Source: Rhizodiscina lignyota (Eukaryota > Ascomycota > Dothideomycetes > Aulographales > Rhizodiscinaceae). Taken from it: a stretch of 64,000 nucleotides of DNA. The notes beneath the pieces were generated by a model, which was not told the origin of the DNA, did not search any database, and saw nothing but the letters and a program-made list of their open reading frames with translations. Numbering within the stretch: position 1 is the stretch's first letter; every line of letters starts with the position of its first letter. The position numbers and the translations under genes are program-made. Positions 12,743 through 23,830 of this stretch are shown piece after piece. Location: the NCBI GenBank assembly GCA_010015805.1, contig ML978121.1, positions 3,348,001-3,412,000 on the forward strand, written 5' to 3'.

Positions 12743-12847
12743 TTAAGATCGCAGAGAACAGTTCACCGTCGTGGAGTTGACAACCCAGGTCCAAAACCAA
12801 TCTGGTGACGAGCTTCCACTGCCCTTCTTGCCGTCGTCTTGAGGCAT
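12743..12847 (-). CDS. Candidate upstream ORF (34 codons) in the MFS leader
   Basis: A 34-residue frame starts at 12847 in a good context (AAAATGCC) and stops at 12743, 26 nt before the MFS start codon. The peptide has a Trp-rich centre (PDWFWTWVV) and ends LRS. Because it lies just before the main start on the same strand, it could be a translated upstream ORF that dampens MFS expression. It could also be a chance frame; there is no homology evidence. Confidence 0.35.
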   Translation of the reverse strand: MPQDDGKKGSGSSSPDWFWTWVVNSTTVNCSLRS

Positions 12848-14569
12848 TTTAAATGGCGAGGATGGTGGAGGACAGGAAGGCAAGAAGTCGGGTAGAATCA
12901 CCCGAAAGCAACAAAGTATGTAGACGCAACGGAAGGAAGTATGTAGTATGTAGACACAACGGAAGGAAGGACCAGACGCTAGAACGCGAGAACGAATTTC
13001 AACCGAACAAAAAGGCCGACAAGAGTACGAAGCTAGCGAAAAGATCACACAGAAGCTGCGGCATACATAATACATACTACTCGAGCGTTCTGATATGTGC
13101 AGCGCGGTTGGCATACCACGAGGAGCCGGTGGACGGTGGTGCACTTTTCGGGTCGGGTCTCCTCCCCGTTCGCCGGTCTCGTGAACCGGTGGAGGAAATG
13201 GAAGCTGCTATCACAAATATGGCCTGATGAGGCTCTTATTTTAGGTTTCAGGGCCGGTGAGGCTTGTCCGGTGGCTCTCTCTCCTTCGGAGAATCCGGGG
13301 TAAGTTCGATGTGAGTGCTGAGAAATTCGGACGGGTGTCAGCTTTGAGGCAACGCGAAACTTCTACGCTCCCGGAGCACGCGACACCAACACTCGACATT
13401 TTCGTCAAGCAACCTCGTATGAGATATCTTATCCCTTGAAATTAGGTTAAGATATAATTCATTCTTAACAATCATATTTTTTACTGCGAAGGAAGGTCTT
13501 TGATGTAAGAGCCTTCCGTTGACCTTCGACGCAAGTCTAACACCCCGTGCAGGATTCAATTCATGCAAATCATGGAAACACGCTTTGCGCAGTGATTTGT
13601 GATTTGATCCCATGGCTTAAGTCATCGAACAGAGGACCTATGAGCTACATGGTCTACTCGCGCAAGGTGGAGAAATTGGACTGGACCGTACGGAGAAGTA
13701 CTCCTGGTCCTTCCCTTGTACTCCACGGCCCCCGCTGCTTGTACGACTAACAGTCCAAATGAGTTCTTCACCTGAACACCTTTTCAGCTACTTCCTCTCA
13801 TAAAAGAAAACTGTCCATCACTCGTGGCTATTTAAAGCGGACTGGTGTTGCTGTTGATTATCGGTTGTCGTACGCCTCCATTCGAGAATTTGAATTTACT
13901 TGTTTACACTCTGCAAGATTTTCCATTCTTTACGTCCTTTCCGACATGCGTCGCCAGTTTCGGAAGTCATGCATCGCCGATGGAGACACGGCTTCACCTA
14001 GGTTGCAGATATTCATGCAAAGTAACATCACCTACGTAGCCATTGCGTACAGTTCGTACTTTGTTGTGTCCTGAACGAGCACACTGTCAACCCTCACATC
14101 CTTGGGTTTGAGAACGAATAGGACGGTCCGAACTCGCTCGAGCTGCATCTGGCGAGTGCCCCAGCCTCCGCAACGTTTCTGCATCGACATTCCCCCTTGC
14201 AGAAGACATCTGGGACACATGTGTTACCCACCCCTTCACTGCCACTTGCCATTCCAGCCGCATGCTTGAAAATAACTGGCCACTCACCTAAGCTAAGTCA
14301 CGTCTCCACCAAAGGAATCTGGTCTTCGACTTTGCCAGGTTAATTTACGCGATTGTTGACGGCCCCTTCCCCACAAACAAACGCAACTCAAGCCCCCTTG
14401 ATTCACAAGCCTGCCGCCACCTCCGCATATATCATAGCACTGACCTTCTCAGCCGTTATCAAGCTTATCTAGGTTATCGATTGCCTGCGTAGGCTGTGCT
14501 CTGCGCCACTGAAAGTGATTGTCTTAGACCTAAAGGTCAGACGACTCTCCTGTCGTTCGCAAACACAAT
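12848..14569. other. Intergenic region, MFS to disordered-protein gene
   Basis: No gene is recognised. At about 12914-12966 a stretch of roughly 22 bp (GTATGTAGACGCAACGGAAG type) occurs twice with one difference. The rest contains only short frames without motifs. Confidence 0.5.
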
Positions 14570-15679
14570 ATGGAGGTTCCAATATACCCAGCTAGAAATA
14601 CGCAGCATGCGAACCTTCCTGCGCGCTACGTAAGGCCAGGTAGACGGCAACAACCTGGGCCTCCTGTTCGAATTAACTTCAACGCGAGTAGAGGACCTCG
14701 CTACGTAACTCCACGGAGACGGGATATGGAAACCGAGCAGTCGCAGGAGCGCATCGATGCTGCCGAAGCCCAGGCACTCCCGTCATCACAGCAGATGGCC
14801 GACGTTGTACTGGATCATAGACTGCTTCGAATTCCAATCAAGGAAAACAATTCGACTCCATCCTACACAAACGAGACAGAGTCTATGCCGCAAGATCAGA
14901 TATTGGACTTACTATCCGACTCTCCTCTCGGCCACTTACCTAGGCCACGGCGTTGCTCGCCTCCACTCTATCCAACTCCACCCAGATCCAGATACGTTAC
15001 GCCGGTGCAGAGTCCGGATGCGCTAAGAACGGATGTGACGCCTTGCAAGCCGAAGGTGTTACAACATTCTCCATTACGACATCCATTGGAACCAGCAATA
15101 CCGATCGCCGACCATCTTGCAAACGATAAACCCACCGGCAAACGACGTCGCATACCCAGTGCATGGGTAGAAGCATCATTGACTCCCCCTTCGCATCCGC
15201 TGCCACCCCTCCCGACGATCGCGTCCATATCTCAAGATGTTCCACCAGCGCCAATAGCGATGCATCGGGCTCCGACACCACCGCTCCAGGACTTCCGTAT
15301 TCCCCGCAAACCACCACCGATTCCCAAAACGAGACCAGGTTCAAAGCCGGCAGCACTTTCACTCTTTCCGTCGTCCCTTCCCTCGTCTACTGTTAGCGGA
15401 AATGGAACTCTGTCCAATGATTCACCTCCAAGCTCGCTGCGCTCTGGCTCAACTCTGGTAGGCACGACCGAAGGCGACGTATGTGACCCGCCAGCAACAC
15501 CGACGACCGTCATTTCAGCCCAGAAGATGATCGAGATACAGCAAGCGAGCTGCTCTCCTGGTCAAACGAGCGGGTGGTATGACGATGAGGACGGCATTGA
15601 ACGAGCGGGTCTGATGGGACGATGGAGGGGTAGAAAAGGCGGCGGGTGGAAGAAAGTGTTGTGTTGTTTCGCTGGTTGA
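14570..15679 (+). CDS. Uncharacterised proline-rich disordered protein with Cys-Cys tail
   Basis: A single open frame of 369 residues that I do not recognise as a known family. It is rich in Pro, Ser, Thr and Arg with few hydrophobic blocks, so it is probably mostly disordered. It has a basic cluster GKRRRIP (about residue 190) that could be a nuclear signal, and several S/T-P sites that could be phosphorylated. The C-terminus is distinctive: a Gly/Arg/Lys stretch followed by WKKVLCCFAG. Basic residues next to a Cys-Cys pair can be palmitoylated and tether a protein to membranes; this is inference. The frame is long and uninterrupted and has no credible competing frame, which favours a real gene. 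Confidence 0.6.
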   Translation: MEVPIYPARNTQHANLPARYVRPGRRQQPGPPVRINFNASRGPRYVTPRRRDMETEQSQERIDAAEAQALPSSQQMADVVLDHRLLRIPIKENNSTPSYTNETESMPQDQILDLLSDSPLGHLPRPRRCSPPLYPTPPRSRYVTPVQSPDALRTDVTPCKPKVLQHSPLRHPLEPAIPIADHLANDKPTGKRRRIPSAWVEASLTPPSHPLPPLPTIASISQDVPPAPIAMHRAPTPPLQDFRIPRKPPPIPKTRPGSKPAALSLFPSSLPSSTVSGNGTLSNDSPPSSLRSGSTLVGTTEGDVCDPPATPTTVISAQKMIEIQQASCSPGQTSGWYDDEDGIERAGLMGRWRGRKGGGWKKVLCCFAG

Positions 15680-17019
15680 GCGGGGCTCTCTTGAGCTGTA
15701 CACAACCGCTTTTGACCACATTCTTTCTCTTATGTTCGTCTGCCTTATGACTTGTTCTGCTGATGCCGGTACTATGTGCTCTCATGGGTTCATGCATGAT
15801 TTACGAACGATGTTTTGCTGCATTTATCGGGTGCTCACTCCTTTGTTGCATGTTGGGCTTTTGATTTTCTCTGCATGAAACTCTGGGAATCATTGGCTGA
15901 ATTTAGCAAACTTTGAATATCATCAGGTTAAGGGAGGAACTGGAGTCGGCGATGCGACGAGCACACTTCGCAACGCCGTTTCGGTTACTTCAAACGAAAA
16001 CAAGGAATGAATAAGTTCTCGTTCTCGTAATCGGGTGCCAAAAGCTCTCCGGTTTCAGGGTATAATCATCCTATTTCAGATTCTTGGTTGAAAGTTCTCT
16101 CGGAGTCGCTTGGCTAGCTCACCACGGATGACAGGAATGCCTTTTCTAGAGTTTACAGGGGGTGAGGCTGATATCACGAATTGATAATCGCCTTCCGTGT
16201 TATTGGTATCGTTCTAAATCAGACTCCAAGTTCTCGAACAAGAATTGTGCGTGTTGATCTCGGTAGGACAAACTTGATTCTTGGGAGGGCGTCCGTCCGC
16301 ATGGTGACAGTATCGTATCGCTAATGTCAAAATTGAAGGCGAACCAGGCGTAACTTGGGTCTGTACAGTGCCTGGTTCCATGCTCGACCTGAATCCGATA
16401 TTTTATGCCATTAGAACGTAGGTTTAGACTGTGCTCTTGGGCCTGCCGGCGATCAGAAAACGTTGAAACCACAGCCCAATCGGATTCGTTCCACTTCGTC
16501 CAAGCGGCGCTTGCCCAAAGTGTAGGGGAGATCTCCGCTTCCGTCTGAACTTCGCTCGATCTTACTCACTCGTGATAGTATTGCTGGAGCAACTTAGCAT
16601 GCTCAATTCATCAGTTGATCCCATACCTTACTGCTCCGTGGCCCATATAAGCCAGCTACGGCCATCTGTAACCACCACGCCAGGGCCTGCGCTTGTGAAG
16701 GCGGGGGGACGACGACCATGCGGGTACATCCAGCAGCAGGAACAAGTCGCTGTTGAAATGCCGACTCTTCTTCTTCTTCCACTACTCCCATAGTCCCAAA
16801 AGGCCACGCGGAGATGCTTCTGTTGTCACTGAAACATGGTGGTCCCCATTAATCTCTCGCAAAGAGCGGTCATGGTCATCGCAACCATCTCGTCGTCTCA
16901 TCGTCCCAAGTCCTCTTGATGATGTTCATGCAGCTCAATATTTCCTGTCTGTCCTATCTTTTCGACAACACTTTCTTCTCTTTTCCTGGTTCTGGTCGAA
17001 GTACACAGCCAAGTTCGCC

Positions 17020-17910
17020 TATATTTTCTTCTCTATGGCGGTGATCTGCCAAAGAGGAGGAACTGTCTGGGGAGACAAAGGTTTTCTGAATCTTGAGGTC
17101 GGATCGGCTATCAGCTTGGCTGCCAGAGGTGAGTTCGCTGTATCTTGCCTTTAGGTCCTGCCCCCCTTTACTGCCAGAGATGTTGTTCCCCTTCGTTCCC
17201 TGTCACTACAGCTCTTTCTCTAGATATTTAGCGGGTATCTGATCACTCCTAGAAACAGAGGGTTTGTTGTATGTTCCAGACCATTGTATGGGCCTTCCAG
17301 TCTGCTGCTGGTTCATAGCAAAGCGCCCATTCAGACTGATCTCCCGTCGCAGGCCTCTCGAGCCGCTCAGTTGTACCACAATGCCCTCTTCGCGAGATCG
17401 ATTCGACCTTTGGGAGCTCAACGGGGTAGATGCTCACCAAGACTACTGAGAGCTTTTCGTCCAGGTTGTCAAAGAGAGGAATCTGGCGTCTTGGATAGTC
17501 TTGGATAGCCAAAGCTTGTAGAGGTTGGCAATGGCATCCCTTTGGATCTGGAGATGAAAGCAGCTGTTAGCAGATTGCTACAAGTAAGTTTGCTGTCTTT
17601 CACCTTTGACTTCTCGCTTCTACCGTATTGCCAGAGATGCGGCTTCCCTTTGCTGTTGTTACCAGTTCCAATTTTTCAGGCCTTCGACTGAAAACTGATC
17701 ATTGCTGATAGAGGCTCTGTTATATTTCCGAAACCGCCGTATATACTGCCTGAGCTGCCGTTGGATGACATCGAACAACCTATCCAGGCGCGATTTGCCA
17801 CCAAAGACCTTTCCAGCCTCCCATTCGTGCCACAATCCTACTTAGATGAGTTGGTTCCGATGGGTCTGGAGGTAAAGGGGGTATATGCTCGCCATAGCCG
17901 AGGACGAAAG
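17020..17910 (+). repeat. Two diverged direct copies, period 457 bp, of a gene-like segment
   Basis: Copy A (about 17080-17450) and copy B (about 17540-17910) align along their length with many substitutions and small indels. A landmark CCAGAGATG occurs at 17174 and 17631, exactly 457 bp apart. In both copies a short coding-like stretch (GFLNLEVGSAISLAAR in A, GIPLDLEMKAAVSRLLQ in B) is followed by a GT...AG intron-like segment of about 50-65 nt, then by a second coding-like stretch. The family is not recognised. It looks like a decayed tandemly duplicated gene piece. Confidence 0.55.
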
Positions 17911-18728
17911 GTCTCCTCTCGCTCCGTAGTGTCTGGTAGGGGCGTTTCGCAACGGTATGTGTACATTTGGCGTCTTGCATTTCCATGGCCTCCTTTGTTA
18001 AGACTGACACTCTTGGCCTTTCCCCTGACCCTTTCATTCCCTCTTTATAATAGCAAGACGTTGTATGTCTCCAAGTTCCTCGTGGATTGGTAATAGGCTG
18101 CGCTGGGTGGCTCTGGCAGACCTTTCTGCTATTTTTCTCAGTTGTTATGTCTGGACTGGCTGATGACTGAGGTTTCTCCTAGGAACTTATTATTTATCGC
18201 AGCTAAACTGTCCCTTTCTGCACCAACCGAGGCAATAGTTATCCAGAGTATGGGAAATAAATGTATGGAGTGGAGACGATGGAGAGGCTGAGAATTTGGA
18301 TGGTTGTGTTCAAGATGGATTGGGCTACAACTGCGGTAAACTATAGATTCCCACTGGTGACGCCGCGCCGACGACAGCTTCAACGAGAGCCACCGGACTT
18401 GGTTCAAGAGAGCGAATTCCTCTGGCTAAAGAGTTATATTTGCTACCCCTGAACTCCTCGTCATCTCGCCTCTCCCATCTCGTGGTTCTCGCCCTCAAAA
18501 CCGCCATTTGCGCCTAACTTCTTGTCGTCTCTCCGCCAACCTCGTAGCGTCTTGCACTTGCTAAGAGCTGAATATATTGCGCTGTCGAATTCATTGCCGC
18601 TTCCTCCCCAAGATCTTGGTTCCCTGGACGTAGAAACAAGCGATAACCCAGTTGAATCATCTGGTTGCCGTGGAGGGCGATGCACTAGGTACCGGCGCAC
18701 ATCTTTCCCACCATCCAAGCCTTGGAAG

Positions 18729-18735
18729 TATAAAT
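18729..18735 (+). promoter_or_regulatory. TATA box of the copper radical oxidase gene
   Basis: TATAAAT lies 151 nt before the start codon at 18886, followed by a run of CCA triplets and a pyrimidine-rich leader. Confidence 0.5.
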
Positions 18736-18885
18736 CCCACCACCACCACCACCACCTTTCTCTCCTCTCTTTCGCAACATCCCACCACAGACTTCCCTGA
18801 GTCCCTCCCACCTTTCGCAATCAAAACCAACTTACCAAGGCTTGTTCATTAAGGGACTATAACAATCATCGACACGTTCACTGCC

Positions 18886-21244
18886 ATGGTGTTCGCGACC
18901 ATCAGGCGCTACGCTGCTCGGGCGTACGCATGCGTGGAAGAATTGTTAGACTCCTTTTATGGCAAGGTTATATACTTCCTCTGGGGAGTAACCTTCATCC
19001 TGATCGCCATCTGGTCTATCATCGAACTAGCCAAATTCTATAAGACCAAGCATGTCCACTCTTCTGGCCTGGTATACTCCAACACCCATCCGGCTGAGAG
19101 CTCTGGCCTCTCCGCTACTCGTTTTGCATCGACATTTGGCATACCCGGGGAGCCGCTCCGCGCGTTGGTCAGCTCAAGGACAGACGATATCTTCGCGGCC
19201 TCGTACACCTTCGATACCGTCCAAGCTCTTGTGTCTCGCGCAACAGCCACAACTACTGGAGAACCTACAATTGGTGCAGCTGGTGTTGCTGCCTCGCAGC
19301 CCACCACCACTGATGGAACTTGCGGATCGCAGTTTGGCGAGAGCGTTTGTGGAGACTGGCCGAATGGAGCTTGTTGTTCCGAATACGGCTGGTGTGGAAA
19401 TAGGTAAGTCTTGCTTGTTCCCTCAAACGTCGTCACGCAAACTTGAGTGAGGCACAGCTGCACTACCGTCATCACATGGCTTCTATACTCCCGGGCTCTT
19501 TCTTAAATTGTTGGCACAATTAAGTCTCCGACCCTTATTCAAACTGTCTCCCTCAACTTATCCAAGTCAACCTCTATGCAGAACTTCTTCGTTAACGAGT
19601 TCTAGTACTGCTCATTGCGGTGACGGTTGCCAGTCTGGACCTTGCCTGAATCCTCCGAGCAAACCAGCCCCCAGCGCGAAGAGCGCACCGGCGAATCCCA
19701 ACCCTGGCTATTTCAACCAGACTGGCCAGTCGGGCGTTCCTGTCATGCACGCTGCTCTTGAGGCCAACGATCTCTGCGTCTTCCTTGACAAGGTCGAGAA
19801 TTACACGCAAGTACACTTGCCCGACGGTCAACTCGCTTATTCGACCGAGTATAATCCCACGACTGGCACATACGTCCCACTTGGATACAAGACAAATGCC
19901 TTCTGTGCGGGCGGGGCCTTCCTACCAAACGGTGCTCTCATCAGCGTTGGCGGCAATGCCCCTCTCACATGGCTGGATCCTACTGTCGGTGATGGCTTCA
20001 ACGCCATCCGCTACTTAACTCGTACTCCGAACGGCTCCATGGACGGCCAGTTCTGGGTAGAGAACACCAACAAGCTCAACAGTGACCGTTGGTACCCCAG
20101 TGCACAAGTCCTTCCTGACGGTCGGGTGTTTGTGTGCTCCGGAAGTCTCAACGGGCTTGATCCTGCTGTCAACACGAACAACAATCCCACGTACGAGCTG
20201 CTCGATGCTCAAGGCCGTTCAATCAGCAGCAGTATTTCCATGGAGCTCCTCGTCAAGAACCAGCCTTACTACATGTACCCCTTCCTCGCACTGCTTCCCA
20301 ACGGCAACCTCTTCGTCTTCGTTGCCAAGTCTTCTCAGGTCTTTGATCTCTCGGCCAACAAGGTTGTTCGCGAGCTGCCTGATCTTCCCGGCCTCTATCG
20401 CACGTATCCGAACACTGGCGCTGGCCAACTGCTACCCTTGTCGTCAAAGAACAACTACCAGCCATCATTCATCGTGTGCGGTGGCGGCGCTTATCAGGAT
20501 ATTACATCTCCGACAGACCCATCCTGTGGCAGGATCAATCCGCTGGCAAGCAACCCACAGTGGGAAATGGACTCGATGCCATATGGCCGTGTGATGGGTG
20601 AATTTCAACTGCTGCCGAATGGCATGATGTTGTTGTTGAATGGAGCTGGTCAAGGCGCACAAGGTTTTGGGTTGGCCACAAACCCAACGACACAAGCGCT
20701 ACTGTACGACCCAGACGCCCCACTTGGCAAACGATGGCACACACTCGGGACATCTCCGATTCATAGGCTATACCACTCTGTCTGCCTGCTCCTGTCTGAC
20801 GGTCGCGTCCTCATCGCCGGCTCGAACCCGAACGAGATGCCCGTCCTCACGCCCAACGCCGAGTACCCCTTCCCAACAGAATTCCGTGTCGAGATATACA
20901 CGCCGCCGTATGGAGATCTGTCTAAGCGCCCGACGGACGTGACTGTGAGCGCGGGAACCCTGAGAGCGAACGGCATGTCGTTCACGGTAACGTTCAACTT
21001 AGTCCAGGAGCCAAAGACACTGCTGGTGGCATTGATGACGCCCGGCTTCGTTACACACTCCCTCCACATGGGGGAGCGGGCCATCTTCTTGGACTGGACG
21101 CGCGCTCCGGGCACACTGCCAGCCGTCTCGTTGAATGTTCGGATGCCCCCGAACAGCAGCATCGTCCCTCCGGGCCCGGCCCGTGTCTACGTCTCTGCGG
21201 ACGGCGTGCCTGGGGACGCCGCCGCGTACGTATTGGTCGCTTAA
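18886..21244 (+). CDS. Membrane-anchored glyoxal/galactose oxidase-like copper radical oxidase with chitin-binding domain
   Basis: Exons 18886-19403 and 19606-21244 give 718 residues. A type II membrane anchor lies near the N-terminus (VIYFLWGVTFILIAIWSII, about 28-46), followed by a Ser/Thr-rich stalk. Next is a hevein-type CBM18 module (about 145-190) with CGSQFGESVCGDWPNGACC, YGWCGN and CGDGCQSGPC, completed only by the splice. The remainder is an AA5 beta-propeller. It has FCAGGAFLPNG, whose Cys should form the Cys-Tyr cofactor, RWYPSAQVLPDG, the copper-ligand pair in LYHSVCLLLSDG, and the late His in HSLHMGERA. The enzyme oxidises aldehydes or primary alcohols and makes H2O2. Chitin binding and the anchor suggest that it acts at the cell wall. 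The 202 nt intron is the longest in the window. Substrate is not predictable. Confidence 0.92.
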
Positions 21245-22435
21245 CGGCCACAGCATGTTTCTTTGAGATTTTTCACATAAGGTACCTCTGGTACGCCTAG
21301 CTGTCTACATGTAAATAGCTCGGTACCAAATGATAGTACACTTCAAGTCCAATATCGTCTCACCTTTACACCAGTGAAACTCCTGAATCAAGTCACGTGT
21401 GTTCGATCAGGCCCAACTGATAGTCTAACCAGGGGTAAACACGCAGTTGAGGGTGGTAACGGGCTTTACCAAGCAAGGGACTTGGTGAGTTGTGTCGACT
21501 TCGATCTACAAGTATATGAGGAGATCCTTCTAATAATCTAATCGCCCGTTAATATATGGTGTGGCTGTAAGCTGCAGGCTGTCCTTGGAATTCCGCGAGC
21601 GACTCGGTGAAAAGTTGGTGTTTTCGGCTTTGAGAGAACTAAACTAAACAAAATGTACAGTTATTGGTTTGCAGACATTTCACATCTAGTACCGACTATA
21701 CGCCTAACAAATGGTGTGTAACTAGCTCAGTAAAACCAATAAGAACTTTACGTTCGAGAAAGCCCTCGTAAATATTAAATTGAAATTCCTGGGTTAATCC
21801 ACTCGTACTTGAGCAGATTTCACGAATAATCTAATTCCGCCTTAACGTGTAGTAGCGGACTCCACTGGATAGTCTAGTCGCCTGGCGAGAGACGGCTATT
21901 AGATCAGATGTAGAATTTCCGGCTCGTACAGTGCTTTCTATATATAAACCTAGCTAACTCTCCTTGTCAACCTGTCGTGGGCGATAGACGCAGAAGTACC
22001 AGACGAAGCCGCGACAGCAGCAACACTGCCGCTCTCAAATGAGCTGCTCTATAACCCGTTTGCAGAGCAGCAGTAAGTGTGAGCACGGGATTCGAGGGCC
22101 TGTGTCTAGCGTTGACTTGAAGAAAGTAGAAACGAATGAACTATACTAGTACACTTTGCGTTAAAGGAAGCCGCTTTAGGACCGGAGTGAAGATACTCAT
22201 ACAGGATACCGGAATACGCCTAACAAACCGTGCTTAACTAGTTTGATACAAAATGCCAGTAAATCTAGAGTCTAACAAAGCCTCGCTCATGCAACAGTAA
22301 ATCTCCTAAGTCAATCCACTCATGCCGGAGCGGATGCCTCCCGTAATCCAATCACGCCTCAGCACACAAGCTGGCACCGGAATCCGCTAGCCAATTTAGC
22401 GAGGGACTTGGAGGTTTTGAGGCCTCAAGTCGCGT
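21245..22435. other. AT-rich intergenic DNA filled with worn repeats
   Basis: No coding frame of interest. Several diverged copies of one repeat family fill most of the interval (see the repeat entry). Many stretches are rich in TA dinucleotides, as expected after cytosine deamination or repeat-induced mutation, but this was judged by eye only. Confidence 0.5.
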
Positions 22436-22795
22436 CTATTCCCCCGGACAGTTGAAGCCATTGACACCAGGGAAGTGGAACTCGAGGATCTTGTTGATCT
22501 TCTTCGCCTGCGTCAGCGCGGTCGTGAACGTGACGAGCGTGAAGCGGTTGGGCATCAGCGAGCATTGGACGTCGTCGGCGAAGAGCTGGCCTCTGATGTC
22601 GGTCTTCACGTCGTCGCAGGTTCCGGAGTTGAACGGTACGCCCACTTTGACGGTGTAGTGGCCCTCGCTGATGGGCACTTGCTCGACGTGGCAGTGCTGG
22701 TGGCCTTGTAGACTTCGTCGGCTTGGAGTCGTTGTGTCGGCGAAGGTGGAAGATGCCGCGAGGAGGGTTGTGAGGACGATGGTTGAGAATTGCAT
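22436..22795 (-). CDS. Small secreted cysteine-containing protein, effector candidate
   Basis: A single exon encodes 119 residues. Residues 1-19 form a clear signal peptide ending STFA. An RR pair at 26-27 could be a Kex2 site. The mature part has four cysteines (35, 60, 78, 116), enough for two disulfides, and ends VNGFNCPGE. I do not recognise the family. Size, secretion signal, even cysteine number and location inside a repeat-rich, gene-poor tract fit the usual profile of fungal effector candidates, but the same profile also covers many unrelated secreted proteins. A TATA box lies about 160 nt upstream of the start codon. Confidence 0.72.
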   Translation of the reverse strand: MQFSTIVLTTLLAASSTFADTTTPSRRSLQGHQHCHVEQVPISEGHYTVKVGVPFNSGTCDDVKTDIRGQLFADDVQCSLMPNRFTLVTFTTALTQAKKINKILEFHFPGVNGFNCPGE

Positions 22796-23830
22796 TTTGT
22801 TTAAGTTAGACGGACGATCCGAAGAGTTTGTTTGAGAATTGATTGTGAAGAGGATGAGACAGGGGAAATCTTTGGATTGGAATGATCAGGAAACAGATAC
22901 AAGCGGAGTCTTTGTCGCTGAGTGTAATGAATCAACATACTGAGCATTGCGCCGTTGCTTTATACATAAGTCGGTCTCTAGTCGACTGTCTGCTTACTAT
23001 GGTCTGTACTCCGCAGTAGTCAACATATCATCGCTGTTGAGACATATTTAGAGCATCAGTGCCAAGACTATCCGCGTCATATGCTAATTGAGTTGATAGA
23101 ATCGCTCTTCAGAGAAGAGTTTTGGCCAACTCGTTGGAGCCAATTAGCAAGACAGTACAAGTACTACCCCCTACTCCACGTTGCATAGTGAACTTAGTGG
23201 CCGCCATAGGAGGAAATGAGGGGTTAGGAGCTGAACTCATGTTTCCGAATTTAGAGGTGCCAGCAACGGTGGAATGCGCTGTGTCGCGTCCCTTGTTTGC
23301 CAGCGGAAGCCTTGGCTCTTGTACGGAGTAGGTCGGGATTATCTCAATTGGACCGATTGTCGCCACTTTGCTATGATGAACGTCAGTAGATCGTCCGCAG
23401 ATTATCTGTGGCTGATTAGATGGCTTTGTCCCATAGCCTCAAGGCCAAGAAGTAGTTGTGGAGCAACGTAACAAACTGCCAGGTTGCTCTGGGGCTGTAC
23501 ACAGAGGTCCCGTTGATAATCTAACCGCGCGTCTACACATAGGGGTTGCTTTATCATATTTAGCGCGTCACTTTATCTGATGGAGCTTTGAAATGTCGAA
23601 GTCAAGCGTTAGAATCTTTTAACACGCACACTGTCTACGAGCACTCAATTTGATCACGAGCCGAATCTCATCAAATAGATACCGCTTGACTTTAGAACTT
23701 CAATTGGAGTATCAGCAGAGTCTCACCAAGTACACAGGACTGGACTTAGCAGATTCAATTGCATTATTTCCCGTATGACACTGAGCAGAACTTTCGTCTA
23801 TTTATACACATGCTATGCTTTCCTCTTAAT
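22796..23830. other. Intergenic region between the small secreted protein gene and MAS2
   Basis: This holds the promoter of the small secreted protein gene (TATA near 22960) and at least one partial copy of the repeat family near 23516. No gene was recognised. Confidence 0.5.
22958..22964 (-). promoter_or_regulatory. TATA box of the small secreted protein gene
   Basis: TATAAAG on the minus strand, about 163 nt upstream of the start codon at 22795, in otherwise mixed-composition DNA. Confidence 0.45.

Larger units (their letters stand above)
15680..18885. other. Intergenic region holding a worn tandem duplication
   Basis: No intact gene is recognised in these 3.2 kb. From about 17000 to 17910 there are two diverged copies of an exon-intron-exon-like block (entered separately). 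The frame at 17761-18093 is part of the second copy. A TATA box for the downstream oxidase gene lies near 18730. Confidence 0.5.
21264..23560. repeat. Diverged repeat family around the small secreted protein gene
   Basis: A recognisable core (AATCTAATCGCC-like, then TTAACAC-like) recurs at about 21533, 21826, 22343 and 23516. Longer flanks align between copies: TACGCCTAACAAA-like starts occur near 21284, 21699 and 22214, and GGGACTTGG-like ends near 21477 and 22405. Units are about 230-240 bp and all are in the same orientation. Three or more copies lie downstream of the small secreted protein gene and at least one partial copy upstream. Element type is unknown; no coding content was seen. 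Confidence 0.6.

Noticed and set aside
21264-23560. Interpreting the repeat field as a retroelement or a CRISPR array
   Set aside because: Units have no coding content, no terminal repeats and no regular short-repeat/spacer structure.
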